A stretch of DNA of 64,000 nucleotides, taken from the NCBI RefSeq assembly GCF_026151205.1, contig NC_087081.1, forward strand, positions 17,716,859 to 17,780,858, in the 5' to 3' direction. The first letter of the stretch is position 1, and the number at the start of each line of letters is the position of its first letter. Shown here piece after piece: positions 1 to 10,683 of this stretch. The notes under the pieces were generated by a model. The model had not been told where the DNA came from and ran no database searches. It saw only the letters and a list, made by a program, of their open reading frames with translations. The position numbers and the translations under genes are program-made. This stretch comes from Bolinopsis microptera (Eukaryota > Ctenophora > Tentaculata > Lobata > Bolinopsidae).

Positions 1-215
1 ATTTGAAAATTCGAATATTTTAGACCACGCCCATTCAAAATTAAAACACCTATATTGTTCTCTCTGAACATGCTGGGCGCCTGATCTTTTCAGAGACGGT
101 AGATTATTAAATGTTGCATCTGATCAGAAAAAATTACGTGAAACGAATTATAAATGACGAAGTTATCAAGCATTTTGTGTATCTCGTTAACAAAATTGAC
201 TGGGTGATCATGTGA
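1..215 (+). repeat. Dispersed repeat, copy A
   Basis: This stretch matches 51866-52055 in the same orientation. Shared blocks include the AAATTTGAAAATTCGA-type start, the run around 'gacgaagttatcaagca', and the 'ttatctcgtta.caaaattga' block near the end. Divergence is moderate, with indels. No coding potential was seen. It is an old interspersed element of unknown class, and the window edge may truncate it on the left. Confidence 0.7.
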
Positions 216-945
216 AACCGTGACACAAAACCTTAATTGGGCAGCCTTAACCTTAGTGATCAGGTAAGCCAATCACCTGATCACACGTAATGAATAAACT
301 CGTTATGCTTCGTATCTCGGCCATATGAGAAGCTAATTTTTTCAGGACAAACGTAATTCGAATGGCCAAACACAATTCAATAAAATTTAGCTCGATCCGA
401 CTATCCAAACTATCAAATAAAGGCAAAAATGAACCTTCATTTGAAAAAAAATGAACTCGAATATTTTTCGATTTGACAAATTCCCCCGAACCAGTGGTGG
501 TAGTTAGTCATACCAGAAAGAATAATTTCAATTGGGCACTCAGTGACTGAGCTATTAAGGCCAACGTATGCCCAATGACTTTTGGCCCACCCTGTATAAT
601 AACAATGTACCATAATTATAAACACAATTTATTAAACATATTTTATTAATTACATATTTTATTAATTTGATATTTAGATATTATAGTTAATTTAAAGATA
701 ACGAAAACTTTCAATTATCAAAATATATGATATCATTATCTATAACAAGAGTTTCTAATTACTGATTAAGGATTTGAGGGATTTGTACGGGGATGTAGAG
801 TACACAAATATATAATTGTACTGCAGTTTTACAGAACTCTAAATGCTTAATGAACACACTTGCAGGTACCACCCGTATTCGCACTCAGAATTTAGTTTAG
901 TCACTTTCCAATACGAGATTGGGTACGGGGTCTACCTTTGACCTG
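216..945. other. AT-rich non-coding stretch
   Basis: I see no gene here. Positions about 568-598 hold, on the minus strand, a phrase beginning TACAGGGTGGGCCAAAAGTC. It looks like the terminal repeat of mariner/Tc1-type elements, but no partner end was found. Confidence 0.5.
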
Positions 946-1200
946 GATACTTTAGTATTACCTGTAACATTACCTGTAAGTATTACCTGTAATATTACCT
1001 GTAAGTATTACCTGTAATATTACCTGTAAGTATTAACTATTAGCATTACCTGTAACATTACCTGTAAGTATTATCTGTAAGCACTACCTGTAACATTACC
1101 TGTAACATTATCGATACTATACATTACCTATACATTACTATACATTACTATACATTACTATACATTACTATACATTACTATACATTACTATACATTACCT
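946..1200. repeat. Minisatellites: 12-bp then 10-bp units
   Basis: About 150 bp of variants of TATTACCTGTAA run into about 90 bp of the 10-bp unit TATACATTAC. The second unit is the one amplified again at 1852-2259 and 3328-3698, so these arrays share an origin. Confidence 0.9.
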
Positions 1201-1851
1201 GGATACTTTAGGTCGATGGTAGACTCCGCCTACCCTTTCTGTCTATTGATGGAGGGTAAAATAAGGCTAGATATCAAGGTTTTGTTCATTACTTGTTCTA
1301 CTGCTTCTTCGGACTAGCCCTTCAAATTGTTTGAAAGCCTCATTTCACCCTCTCAAAAGATGGTTAGCCTCATTTTCACCTCGAATATTTGGAGCTTAGA
1401 TATCGATTAAGTATAATCCCAATCCATTGTGCAACATGGATATCAAGTAACTTGTGAGTTGTGACAGTACAATATCTAGGGACTGATTGATTGGGAACCA
1501 GCTTTGTTTAATGTTTACTCAGGAATTTATACATACAGTAATATAATTATATACCTAAATCTGCTAATATAAAACCAAAACAACTCTAAGAATATACAAT
1601 CTGAAATAAAAAATATTACAGATTTAACAGTTGAAACGATCTTACTATAATACTTACTATAATAAAGTAACAATTACTGAATAAAGTAACAATTACTGAA
1701 TAAAGTAACAATTACTTGAAGGAGTGTAATTAAACGATACCTTGTGATTGCCAGTAGCATCAGTGATCAACACTACAAGTTGTCTCGTTTCTCCCTATTA
1801 AAATAACATTAGCTCCCAACCTGGCAAGCTCCAGAGCTAGAGCTGTGGGTC
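1201..1851. other. Unique AT-rich spacer
   Basis: No gene was seen. A short triplication of an AAAGTAACAATTACTG-like unit lies at about 1664-1715. Confidence 0.5.
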
Positions 1852-2259
1852 TCCCTATACAATACTATACATTACTATACATTGCCTATACATTAATATA
1901 CATTGCCTATACATTACCTATAATACATTACTATACATTACCTATACACTACCATACATTACTATACAATAAATATACATTACTATACATTGCCTATACA
2001 TTACTATACATTGCCTATACATTACATATAATACATTACTATACATTACTATACATTACTATACATTACTATACATTACTATACAATACCTATACATTAC
2101 TATACATTGCCTATACATTGCCTATACATTACCTATACATTACTATACATTACTATACATTGCCTATACATTACCTATAATACATTACTATACATTACCT
2201 CTACATTACTATACATTACCATACATTACTATACAATACTATACATTACCTATACATAA
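1852..2259. repeat. 10-11 bp TATACATTAC minisatellite (left part)
   Basis: These are tandem variants of TATACATTAC and TATACATTGCC. The apparent open reading frame of Tyr/Thr/Leu/His is a by-product of the repeat, not a gene. The array is split at 2260 by a transposon and resumes at 3328. Confidence 0.93.
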
Positions 2260-3327
2260 CACAGTGGGCTACCATGCTAGCATAGGCCTAAAATCGACTT
2301 TCTTAAATTTCTTTGAAAATAAGCTTTCCTTATTGTAAAACGCTAGCCCGATTTCATGCAAGAAACCGTAATTAAAAACTTTGCAAGATGCCAAAATGGC
2401 GTCGCGTGAAAAAATAGCATTTTTCACTGTCAAGAAATTTTGCCTTTTTTAGCCAAAAATTGCCTAATATTTATTATTTTGGGCTAAAATGCCTGATCAA
2501 GGCAGTTTTTAATAATTGAAATATAGTATAGTACTTAAGAATACTCAGCCATCTAAAAAAACTGTGTGACTTTAACATTTTCACCTGAATTTTTGGGGTA
2601 TTTAACGACAGAAATCGTTGTTGGTTTGCAATAGTTCGGTATAATGCATGGTATCATCAGAAAGCTTAGACAATTCCCTATCAGATGCAATAAGAATCAC
2701 TTTGGGCAACTTTGGGCAACTCTGTTTACAAAATTAAGAAACTCAAAAATTGGGTAAAATTTGCTGCATTTTTAGATAATTTATGAGCTCAATTTTGCTA
2801 TTAAATTGACATATTTTAGTTATTCTCCATGTTTGTGGCATTTTTTGCATCCTAGACCAGATGCGTATGGATGAAAAATCAAAATATCACAATTATTATA
2901 GTTAAAATTGATAAAAATCCAAAAAATCGTGATTTTAAACGAAATTTTTGAAAATAACAGGAACAATTTTGGTGTTTCAGAAAATTTTGGTCATATAAAT
3001 GGGCACAACTTTTGTTCTGATCAATATTTTTTCATAATTCAAAAAGATTCGAGTTCCTAAGATAGCTGTTCTTCGTTTACAGTTCATAAAAGAGCTTTAA
3101 AATTGATTAAACCTCTAAAAAACAACTTTTCCTGGGATCAGCCTCCTATTTTTGGACTACAAGATTGCTCAAAATCGGCCCAAAAATTTTTTCTGAGACA
3201 TTTTCGGCCCTGTAAATGATTGGAATCGTATTTTTGTACCCAAATTACCTTAGAAACAAAGTTAGGGGCATGTGTGATGGTCTAAAATACCCTATGCTAG
3301 CATGACCCCCACTCACAGCCCACTGTG
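2260..3327. mobile_element. Non-autonomous DNA transposon with CACAGTG ends (Transib-like candidate)
   Basis: The 1,068-bp element interrupts the TATACATTAC array. It has perfect 11-bp terminal inverted repeats, CACAGTGGGCT at 2260-2270 and AGCCCACTGTG at 3317-3327. The 5-bp CATAA is duplicated at 2255-2259 and 3328-3332, which restores the pre-insertion array when one copy is removed; a 6-bp reading (CATAAC) is also possible. A second inverted block, ATGCTAGCATAGG, lies 7 bp inside the left heptamer and 17 bp inside the right one. There is no ORF, so it must depend on a transposase elsewhere. Transib elements, relatives of RAG, have CACWRTG-type termini and 5-bp duplications, so that family is the best guess. 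The hAT family (8-bp duplication) does not fit. Confidence 0.8.
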
Positions 3328-3698
3328 CATAACCTATACATTACATATACATTACTGTACATTACCTATACATTACCTTTACATTACTATACATTAGTAT
3401 TACCTATACATAACCTCCCTATATATTACCTCCCTATACATTACCTATACATTACCTATAAATTACCTATACATTACCTATACATTACTTTACATTACTA
3501 TACATCCCTATACATTACATATACGTATACATTACTATACATTACCTCCCTATACATTACCTCCCTATACATTACCTATACATTACCTATACATTACCTA
3601 TAAATTACTATACATTACTATACATTACTATACATCCCTATACATTACCTATACATTACCTCCAGTAACTATAACATCCTCCCTATACATTACCGGCT
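3328..3698. repeat. TATACATTAC minisatellite (right part)
   Basis: This continues the array of 1852-2259 beyond the transposon, with interspersed CTCCC variants. A short set of inverted CCGGCTATA motifs follows at about 3692-3745. Confidence 0.92.
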
Positions 3699-4090
3699 AT
3701 AAAAATTGTAGCCGGCTATAAACCGGCTTATAGGGCCGGTGATCTACCAACTGGCCATTACCTGTAACATTACCTGTAACATTACCTGTAATCACTACCT
3801 GTAAGTATTACCTGTAACATTACCTGTGGAAGAATATAATTTAACAGAGTCAGAAGGGTCGGGTCAAGCATTGAAGTTATCAAAAATTTAACGATTCTGA
3901 TTTTTTCATTAAAAATTTATAACATTAAAACACTTGCATAATATAATAACCATATTGCGTTCTCATGACAAAATGTAACATGTGCTAACATTTATTATGC
4001 AATACATATTCTAGTCACGTTCTGTGCTTGTCATAAGCTAATCAAAAACTGCACATGGACAAAACTCAGCATGCACAATCCTGCATGTGA
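3699..4090. other. Spacer upstream of the RIIa-like gene
   Basis: It contains a small array of the 11-bp ATTACCTGTAA unit at about 3757-3822, then unique AT-rich sequence up to the putative TATA box of the next gene. Confidence 0.5.
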
Positions 4091-4098
4091 TATAAAAA
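4091..4098 (+). promoter_or_regulatory. Putative TATA box
   Basis: TATAAAAA lies 97 bp upstream of the first ATG of the RIIa-like gene. A start site about 30 bp downstream would give a 5' leader of roughly 65 bases. This rests on motif and spacing only. Confidence 0.45.
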
Positions 4099-4187
4099 CA
4101 GTCAGACACTGCGCATTTATTTGTCTTGTAGTAGTTAATTATTCACTGTTCTTTGTGTAGATATCGGATTGTGTTTTTGCTGTGGTT

Positions 4188-4233
4188 ATGATGCTTGCAG
4201 AGAAAGCTTATTTTCAGCTCACTGTACCCAAAG
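4188..4233 (+). CDS. RIIa-like gene, exon 1
   Basis: This encodes 15 residues plus one base, ending VPK-G. The donor is AAAG|GTATGC. It lies 90 bp downstream of a TATA box. Confidence 0.68.
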
Positions 4234-7200
4234 GTATGCTTAAGAATCCTCCCTTGTTTAAAAGCTCTAGTAATAGTACTGGTAAATAAGTAGGGGGGGG
4301 GGGGTACACTAAACTAATAAGTAGGGGGGGGGGGGGGGTACACTAAACTAATAAGAAGGGGGGAGGTACACTAAACTTATAAGTAGGTTTCTGTCTTATG
4401 ATAGTTAGTGTGAGAGTCTCAGTGTTTCAAAACAAATTAGTTGTCAACTTACATAGCTCAATAAATGTTATAGATTTGTTGTGTTGTAATTAGTTTAAAG
4501 CAGATGTTTCTCCATTTTGGTCGTCACTATGACAACTGAAGCGTTATTTACAGAAGCACTGATTTGAATAGTAAATTAGGTCAAATAGCTAAATTTTAAA
4601 TACTAATTACTGGTCGTATGTACAATGGTACAAATAAAAACAAAAGTTTGATACAACAAACTGGGCAACCTAGTGTGATTGGTCGGCTTGGAGATGGCTA
4701 GAATCTAGATAGTTAAGGATAATGATTTGATAGACGTGCTAAGGACACAAGTAGTATCATAATTGAAAACATCTTAAAATACGATTTTTATCAATCCAGA
4801 GCTCAGATAAAATTTCTCGTGCAGGTACCCTAAAAGTATCCAAAAGTACCCGGTTGTTTTTTTATTAAATACCTTTCAAATTTTACAGATGAATATAAAA
4901 TAGAATCGTTCAAAATATCGCCCCCATCTGTAAAATATGATTGGGCACCCAAACACGGTTAGAATGTTAAGTACCAATTGAGGGGGAGGGGGGTCAATTG
5001 CAAAACAATTGAGAAAAATCTAATCCCCCTAAATTGATGCTGATCTAATGGAGGGTAAAATAAACAGACTCATCTTCTTCCTGCCCCCTTATTCTTCTTA
5101 TACTGGTAATGTATTATACTGGTAATGTATATACCAAGGAGTTTGGGAGAAAGGAAAAGCTGCAGTGAATCAGGGTTTTGATTGTTTACATTATCTTAAC
5201 TGTTAAGCCCTATTTGGGGGATGGAAATGGCTGTGGTAAATCGGGCTTTGCAGTAAATCGAGGTTTGTGATATATCAGGGTTTGCGGAAAATCAGGGTTT
5301 GCGGAAAATCAGGGTTTGCAGTAAATTAGAATTAGAATTAGAATCAAATTTACACAGCAATACAATAAGAATAAAAAATAATTTAAGAAGCTTCAATCTG
5401 CTGTGCAGGACATTCAAGTCAGTCGAAAACTGTTAGCAGAACACCCTTCTAGGGACATAAGGATATAGTATGTAAAACATAATGAGTAATAAATTAATGA
5501 GTGATAAAATAAGATATGATTTAACAGTGAACTGTGGGCATGAAGGTAACAATTAAGATTACATAGATGCCCACTTTGGAATTACGTTAGTAATGTTATT
5601 TACAGTTATAAACCCCTCCGGGATAGAATAAGATTCTGATAATCCCGGCTCCCGCTAAATAGATTCTGATAATCCCGGCTCCCGCTGTTAGTTTTTTCCC
5701 GCTGAATAAATAACCCCGGCACAGCTTTTATAATCCCGCCCCGCTAATTTGGCTCAACAAGATTTGTTTTGTTTTGACATTCCATGAGAATTTCAACCGC
5801 GTACTGTCACGTGTTTTGATGACGTGTATCACGTGACTAACTACTACGACGCGCATTGGTAAAAAATGTCACGTGACCTATGGCTTAACGTAAGAACTAT
5901 AAATACACTCGATCTACGTATCGGTCTAATTGCAGGCGCTGGCAAAACTCCAGCACACTGCTTACATTACTTAAACTCTTACATTAATTGGACCAGTTCC
6001 AAAACTTGTCTCAACGGTTACATTTGATTTTGTCCGGTTCGGTTAATTTTGTCGTGTTTGATATAAGCCATGTATTATAGTCGTCTACTTTGATAAACTT
6101 CATGACACGATATCATTATTAGCTTTTATCGCTTGCCAGGCTTAACTCGACGCCCCTTATCGATATTCATATTCATTCAACGTTCTGACTGAGGAATAAT
6201 GTTTAGATATAACGCCAATTTCAAAAGTCATAGTACCTTAGTTGTATTTATTTGGTAGTCCCCAATTCCATTTCATATTTTCCATAATGATCTCATATAG
6301 CTATATTTAAGAGTAAAATGTCAAATTTGTTGGTCCTAGCACTAACCCGGAGGGGTTTATAACACATAACACCGGCACGCTTAAGTTATATTAAAATAAC
6401 CCCTCGTGCTAAAGCACGTCGGGGTTATTTTCATAATAATCCCTTGTGCTTCGCACTCGAAATTATTATACATTTTTCCCGCGCGTCGCGGGAAAAATTG
6501 AAATATAATCCCTGCGCATGCCGGGGTTATGTGTGTTATAAACAGAGAAGTATAGAACAATAATAGATTGGCAATGATAACAAATGGGAACGAATAAAGG
6601 AGATGTTTAAAGTTCTATACTTCTGGAAATAGGTCATATATAACGCAGGGGGCCTTTCCACCCGACAAAAACTCCAGCACCATAAAATTTGTTTCAGTTG
6701 TCACATAGCTAGAGTGTAGAAATAGTCAAAACTATTGTTTATTTCATAGGATGGGACTCCTTGAATTACATCTGAGATAAATTTAGATTTCATACATTGT
6801 GAGAATTTTACACTACATTCTATAGTCCTTATGTTCTCTGGAATTGTATTCCAACATTTTGCACCTAGATATGTAAAGGTTTTGTGTGTTCTGGATTTGT
6901 GAATATAAAGGTTGCACCTCTCAGCATCACGTGATCCTCCGGATACATAAGAAAATTTATCTGTGAATGATGATGGTGCAGCCTCATTAAGAATTTTATA
7001 CATATACGTTGATAGATGGAGTTGTCTTCTTAAGTGTAAGGGTAACCACTTCATATTTCGATATACATTTACTGATGGTTCCTGCCAATGAACATCCAGA
7101 GCAATTTTTGCTACTTTCTTGTATAATATATCAAGAGAATAAAGTTTGGTTTTGGCAGCCCTACACCATATTATATCCAGGTAGTCAAATTGGGGGAGCA

Positions 7201-8812
7201 TAAGAGCATTTACAAACATTTTTCTATATTTCAGTGGAAGAAGATTTTTCGACCTGTATAATGCCCCTATTCTTTTAGCAATTTTTGATTTCACATAATC
7301 AATATGGTCTTGAAAGTTCAATAAATTGTCTATCATGAGACCTAAACATTTTTGAGATTTAGTTTCTTCTATAAATAGGCATTCTTTTTCCAAATCCAGA
7401 GGGATTGACAACGTGTCCAGATTAGGTGATCTATCAAATACAATGAATGAAGATTTTGCAGCATTTAGTCTCAGCTTGTTGATTCTAAGCCATTCATACA
7501 CAATTTTCATATCCTTAATTACATTCTCATATATGCCTCGGGAAATGTTATCAAAATATAGTGCACTGTCATCTGCAAATAAGTAAACAGTAGATTGTGT
7601 GCAATTTCTACTGAGATCATTTATGAATAAACTAAATAGAATTGGTCCTAATATGCTACCCTGTGGCACACCTGTTTTAACAGGGAGTGATGTGCTTACA
7701 TTACCACGTATTTTGGTGTGCTGCTTTCTGTCCCCAAGGTAGCTTTTGAACCACTTTATGACAAAGTCATCAACTCCATAATACTTAAGTTTTTTAAATA
7801 AAATAATATGGCTTACTGTATCAAAGGCCTTTTTAATATCTAAAAATACAATTGCAGGTTTCTTCTGTGATTCCTTAGACGTAAATATTTTATCAAATAG
7901 ATTAAGCATTAGAAAAGTGGTAGAATGATCTTTTCTAAATCCATACTGATGGTTGGTAAGCAGTTTATTTGTTTCAACATACTCTGTAAGCTGTTGGTTA
8001 ACAAAATATTCTATGCATTTTCCAAGGAGGGGGAGTATGGATATTGGCCGGTAGTTATTTGGATCATTAGTGTCACCAGTTTTAAGAATTGGAGTGACTG
8101 ATGCAATTTTACATGCCAACGGCATTGTTCCACTTTTCATACTAAGGTTTATAATATGAGCTACTGGATCAATGATTTGGGGAATAATATACTTATATAC
8201 TTTAATGGGCATGATATCGTTAATCGATTTATCTGATGGTATACTGAGTATATATTCTTTTACTTGTTCAACAGTCACCTCTTCGAATACAGAGAGTTTA
8301 CACTCTGTTGGAGGCGGCATAAATTCTAGGAAGTCGTCTGAATCCTTTTCCTTAATCCATAAATTCGGGGTGCGGTAATTCGGGTGCAGTAAGTCAGGGT
8401 TTTAATGTATATATATATATAAAATATAATATATAATGTTTTATGAACTGGAAGAGGTATTAATTCAAATTATTTTGTAATAAATTTGTTGCCCTTATGT
8501 TCATAATTTTAAAATTTAAAGGGTGCGAATAATTTTTTCTTAAATAATTTAGTAAAATCAAATGCTACAGAGTGCACATTATGCATGTTTTAGTACATAG
8601 GAAAAGTAGTCTCCAAATCAATACAAATTATATTTTCAGGATTGGATCTTATCCTAAATGCAATATCAAAGGAAGTTCTTGAAAAACAGCCACGCGAAGA
8701 AGAACTCAAAAAAATAATTGCACTTTATCTGAAGCGGGAGTTAAAAATGAGAGAGACCAATGGATTTTCTGTCCTGGAAGCGAAATCAGAATCTGCATCA
8801 GCTAAGGTCTAA
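4188..8812 (+). CDS. RIIa (R2D2)-domain micro-protein, two exons
   Basis: Exon 1 (4188-4233) and exon 2 (8640-8812) join through a phase-1 GT-AG intron to give 72 residues. The two reading frames meet as VPK-G-LDLILNAISKEVLE, with the Gly codon split by the intron. Residues about 12-50 follow the pattern of the dimerisation/docking domain of PKA RII, SPA17 and ROPN1: a V/I-P-x-G-L start, then a two-helix stretch with KEVLEKQP, then a basic helix ending KRELKMR. Such domains dimerise and bind amphipathic helices of AKAP-type partners, often in cilia and sperm tails. Nothing follows the domain except a short Ser/Ala/Glu tail. ATG-ATG opens the frame; I take the first. The intron is packed with repeats and carries an antisense LINE. 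Domain assignment is by pattern, without a search. Confidence 0.72.
4283..4386. repeat. 35-bp G-run repeat, three copies, 49 bp after the donor
   Basis: Three units carry a G tract of 6-15 bases followed by TACACTAAACTAATAAG. The array lies at the start of the RIIa-gene intron, the same position relative to a donor as many arrays in the coiled-coil gene downstream. Confidence 0.85.
4387..5227. other. Intron, no feature recognised
   Basis: This is unique AT-rich intron sequence. I see no exon or repeat of note. Confidence 0.4.
5228..5337. repeat. About 17-bp 'aaatcagggtttgcg' minisatellite
   Basis: Four to six imperfect units lie here. A stray unit of the same type (GCAGTAAGTCAGGGTTTT) lies at about 8385-8403, just beyond the 5' end of the antisense LINE. 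The LINE may therefore have entered this repeat or carried a piece of it. Confidence 0.75.
5605..6363. mobile_element. Inverted-repeat element carrying promoter motifs
   Basis: Perfect 18-bp inverted ends, GTTATAAACCCCTCCGGG (5605-5622) and its complement (6346-6363), bound about 760 bp without coding potential. The duplication is ambiguous: either ACA on both sides (3 bp), or TTATAA counted as the duplicated target with an 11-bp terminal repeat ACCCCTCCGGG. A 29-bp stretch is duplicated just inside the left end (about 5630-5690). The right end merges with the hairpin chain that follows. Confidence 0.65.
5808..5905 (+). promoter_or_regulatory. Three CACGTG E-boxes plus TATAAATA inside the element
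   Basis: CACGTG occurs at 5808-5813, 5830-5835 and 5870-5875, and TATAAATA at 5898-5905, all within 100 bp. The spacing resembles an RNA polymerase II core promoter. No reading frame follows it, so any transcript would be non-coding or would run into the intron. Confidence 0.4.
6355..6543. mobile_element. Chain of four hairpins inside an outer inverted repeat
   Basis: Outer arms GTTTATAACACATAAC (6355-6370) and GTTATGTGTGTTATAAAC (6526-6543) enclose four stem-loops in a row. They are 6393-6431 (AAAATAACCCC stem, CGTGCT/AGCACG core), about 6432-6470 (imperfect), 6474-6496 (TTTTTCCCGCG stem) and about 6504-6530 (ATAA/TTAT with a GCGCATGC core). The compact poly-hairpin layout suggests a small foldback element. 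Confidence 0.6.
6701..8320 (-). CDS. Reverse transcriptase of a jockey-like LINE (ORF2, 5'-truncated)
   Basis: A 539-residue open frame contains a complete RT domain: YRPIS at residues 90-94, the first catalytic Asp in FLDIKKAFDTV (159-169), GVPQGS (217-222), FADD (248-251) with the catalytic Asp pair, and a GLMIDNLLNF thumb segment. The endonuclease and ORF1 are missing, so the copy is 5'-truncated near 8350. FADD in place of YADD is common in this superfamily. The 3' UTR runs to about 6544 and contains an inverted GAAGTATAGAAC pair. It lies antisense inside the intron of the RIIa-like gene. The lack of stops or frameshifts suggests a fairly recent insertion. Confidence 0.88.
   Translation of the reverse strand: MPPPTECKLSVFEEVTVEQVKEYILSIPSDKSINDIMPIKVYKYIIPQIIDPVAHIINLSMKSGTMPLACKIASVTPILKTGDTNDPNNYRPISILPLLGKCIEYFVNQQLTEYVETNKLLTNHQYGFRKDHSTTFLMLNLFDKIFTSKESQKKPAIVFLDIKKAFDTVSHIILFKKLKYYGVDDFVIKWFKSYLGDRKQHTKIRGNVSTSLPVKTGVPQGSILGPILFSLFINDLSRNCTQSTVYLFADDSALYFDNISRGIYENVIKDMKIVYEWLRINKLRLNAAKSSFIVFDRSPNLDTLSIPLDLEKECLFIEETKSQKCLGLMIDNLLNFQDHIDYVKSKIAKRIGALYRSKNLLPLKYRKMFVNALMLPQFDYLDIIWCRAAKTKLYSLDILYKKVAKIALDVHWQEPSVNVYRNMKWLPLHLRRQLHLSTYMYKILNEAAPSSFTDKFSYVSGGSRDAERCNLYIHKSRTHKTFTYLGAKCWNTIPENIRTIECSVKFSQCMKSKFISDVIQGVPSYEINNSFDYFYTLAM
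8640..8812 (+). CDS. RIIa-like gene, exon 2
   Basis: The acceptor TATTTTCAG precedes GATTGGAT. The frame is open for 57 codons to TAA at 8810-8812. It encodes the two helices of the docking domain and the Ser/Ala-rich tail. Confidence 0.72.
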
Positions 8813-9966
8813 ACCAGACGATGCTGATGTTAACAGACCAAAATATTAAGAAGACATACAATCATAAGAGCATTGCAAAGTAATTTGAGGGTCTAAGTGA
8901 ATAACAATATCAAGTTCAATTTCAAGAGTGTATGAACTCATTTTTGAGGGACGATTTTAAAGCATCACGCTTAAATTTAAATAAATTTTCTATTGAATTA
9001 TCACAGATATTTCCTTTAATTTAAGTTTCAGAGAGAGGACTTATTTTGGATCTCTGATCAGGCACAGCTTGAACTTTTTTTGTAAAATAATTATCACATG
9101 TTCTCTTTAACTAACTTGGTAACTTAATTAGCTCATATATATCTCATCAAATTTAATGCTGTCTAGAAAACAACTATTTTGTTTGAAAAGAATAAGAATA
9201 TTAATGTTTCTCAAGTAGCTATAACCGAAAATAGAATAAAACAAATATTCAGAATAAAACAAATATTATATTCAAATCTCTTTATTCAACAATATTAAAT
9301 CATTATAGAACCTAATTTGTGGCTTGATCGTTATGTTAGGGCTATTCTGTTAGCTGATGCTAACAGGCACTGCATGGGGCAGAGACTTAGGACCATTACG
9401 CTGGAGGCTTACAATGACCCTTTTTGAACCCCATGGCAGTGCTAGTTTTATTATGGTACAAATTGTAAATCGAAGTTATGAAAACGATCAAGTCACTCCT
9501 GTTTTACACTATCAACAGCTACTTAAAACAACCTAGATTGTACAACTCACTTTGAAGATTAAACTGTTAAGTGATGAGTGATTGCCGATTGGGCTCATTA
9601 AACATTTTAGTAGCGGAGACATGCGGATCAGCTTCTTGAGGTTCTAATAGTTCATTCAGACAAGAAGTTTTACTTTTTCAAATTTAGTTGTTCAAGCTGC
9701 CTGAGTTCAGAAAGTTTGCCAGGTATTCTTGTCACCTTTACCCTGAGATGAGAGAATGACTTTTTTTACCTTTGATTTGATAAGATCAATACATCTTTTT
9801 AAATCTACTAATCATCATAGTAGATCTGATCTTTGTTGATCTAGTATTTAATTAGCATGAAATGGTTTGGCACACTGCAAGGAAAAATGTCTCGAAATGA
9901 ATATCTTTGTGGTTTCATAATGAAAAATTCTCAATGTCAATTGGCAAAAAGCTCAAATTATGAAAG
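8813..9966. other. 3' UTR and intergenic sequence
   Basis: The candidate poly(A) signal AATAAA lies at 8980-8985, 168 bp after the stop. A tandem AGAATAAAACAAATAT pair lies at about 9230-9270. No further gene was seen. Confidence 0.45.
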
Positions 9967-10115
9967 ACTAGAAAGCCCTTGGTAACAGGGATGAAGCTAG
10001 TAGTTTTATATTTATTTGGCAGCCAGTTTTAATCACATCAAAAAGTATTCATCCCCACCGAAGATACAGCCTATTTAAATGTAGCTCGCACTGAACACAA
10101 CGTTATTTACCACAA
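9967..10115 (+). repeat. Dispersed repeat B, copy 1
   Basis: It matches 61588-61690 on the same strand over the phrase ACTAGAAAGCCCTTGGTAAC and its surroundings. It also matches 18834-18925 on the opposite strand over the part reading 'tcacatcaaaaagtattcat'. It is non-coding and of unknown class. Confidence 0.65.
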
Positions 10116-10356
10116 AACCTATCAAAATGTCGCTTGCCAATCTTTGCACGTCCACATGCACGCTTATTGGATATAATGGATATAATGTCAATACAATGTC
10201 GCTTATTGGATAATATAATGTCCATATAAGGCATGTCCCCATGGCTATTGACGTGGCTTCAATCTCTGATAGACTTAAAAAGCCAATTTCAATAGCACTT
10301 ATGTAACTCGGCTGGGCAAATCATCAAACTCAGTAGAAGTCATCTTTAAGTCTCAT

Positions 10357-10683
10357 GTGGATCTTACACAGGCAATAAGCAAGGGATTCGGTCTTGAGCA
10401 TTTATGGCTAGAAGTTGCTCAATTCAAATTCACTAAAAAAGCAATGCAGTGTCATGGCTGCAAGAGATTTGGTCACCCTGTTAAATGGTGCCGGAGTAAA
10501 GCAGCATGCGGATTTTGCTCCTCAGAAAGCCACACTGATAAAGAATGCTTGGAGAGAACTAATCCATCAAGATATTGCTGCCGCAACTGCAGAGGAAATC
10601 ATACGGCTTACTCAAACCTTTGCCCACATTTCATAGAAAAAATGAATCTGATTAAACAAAGTAACCACCATGATAACTTTTAA
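10357..10683 (+). pseudogene. LINE ORF1 (gag-like) fragment with three CCHC knuckles
   Basis: The 108-residue frame contains three zinc knuckles in a row: CHGCKRFGHPVKWC, CGFCSSESHTDKEC and CRNCRGNHTAYSNLC. All are C-x2-C-x4-H-x4/5-C, as in ORF1 proteins of I/jockey-type LINEs, which bind the element RNA. The N-terminal part is missing. The end overlaps the next frame at an ATGATAACT phrase that also begins the endonuclease remnant at 12213, so this is the ORF1/ORF2 junction of one family. Confidence 0.8.

Noticed and set aside
568-598. Mariner-type terminal repeat (TACAGGGTGGGCCAAAAGTC)
   Set aside because: Only one end is seen, with no partner, duplication or transposase in reach; noted but not called as an element.
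1845-3603. Tyr/Thr/Leu/His-rich ORFs
   Set aside because: They are products of the TATACATTAC repeat.
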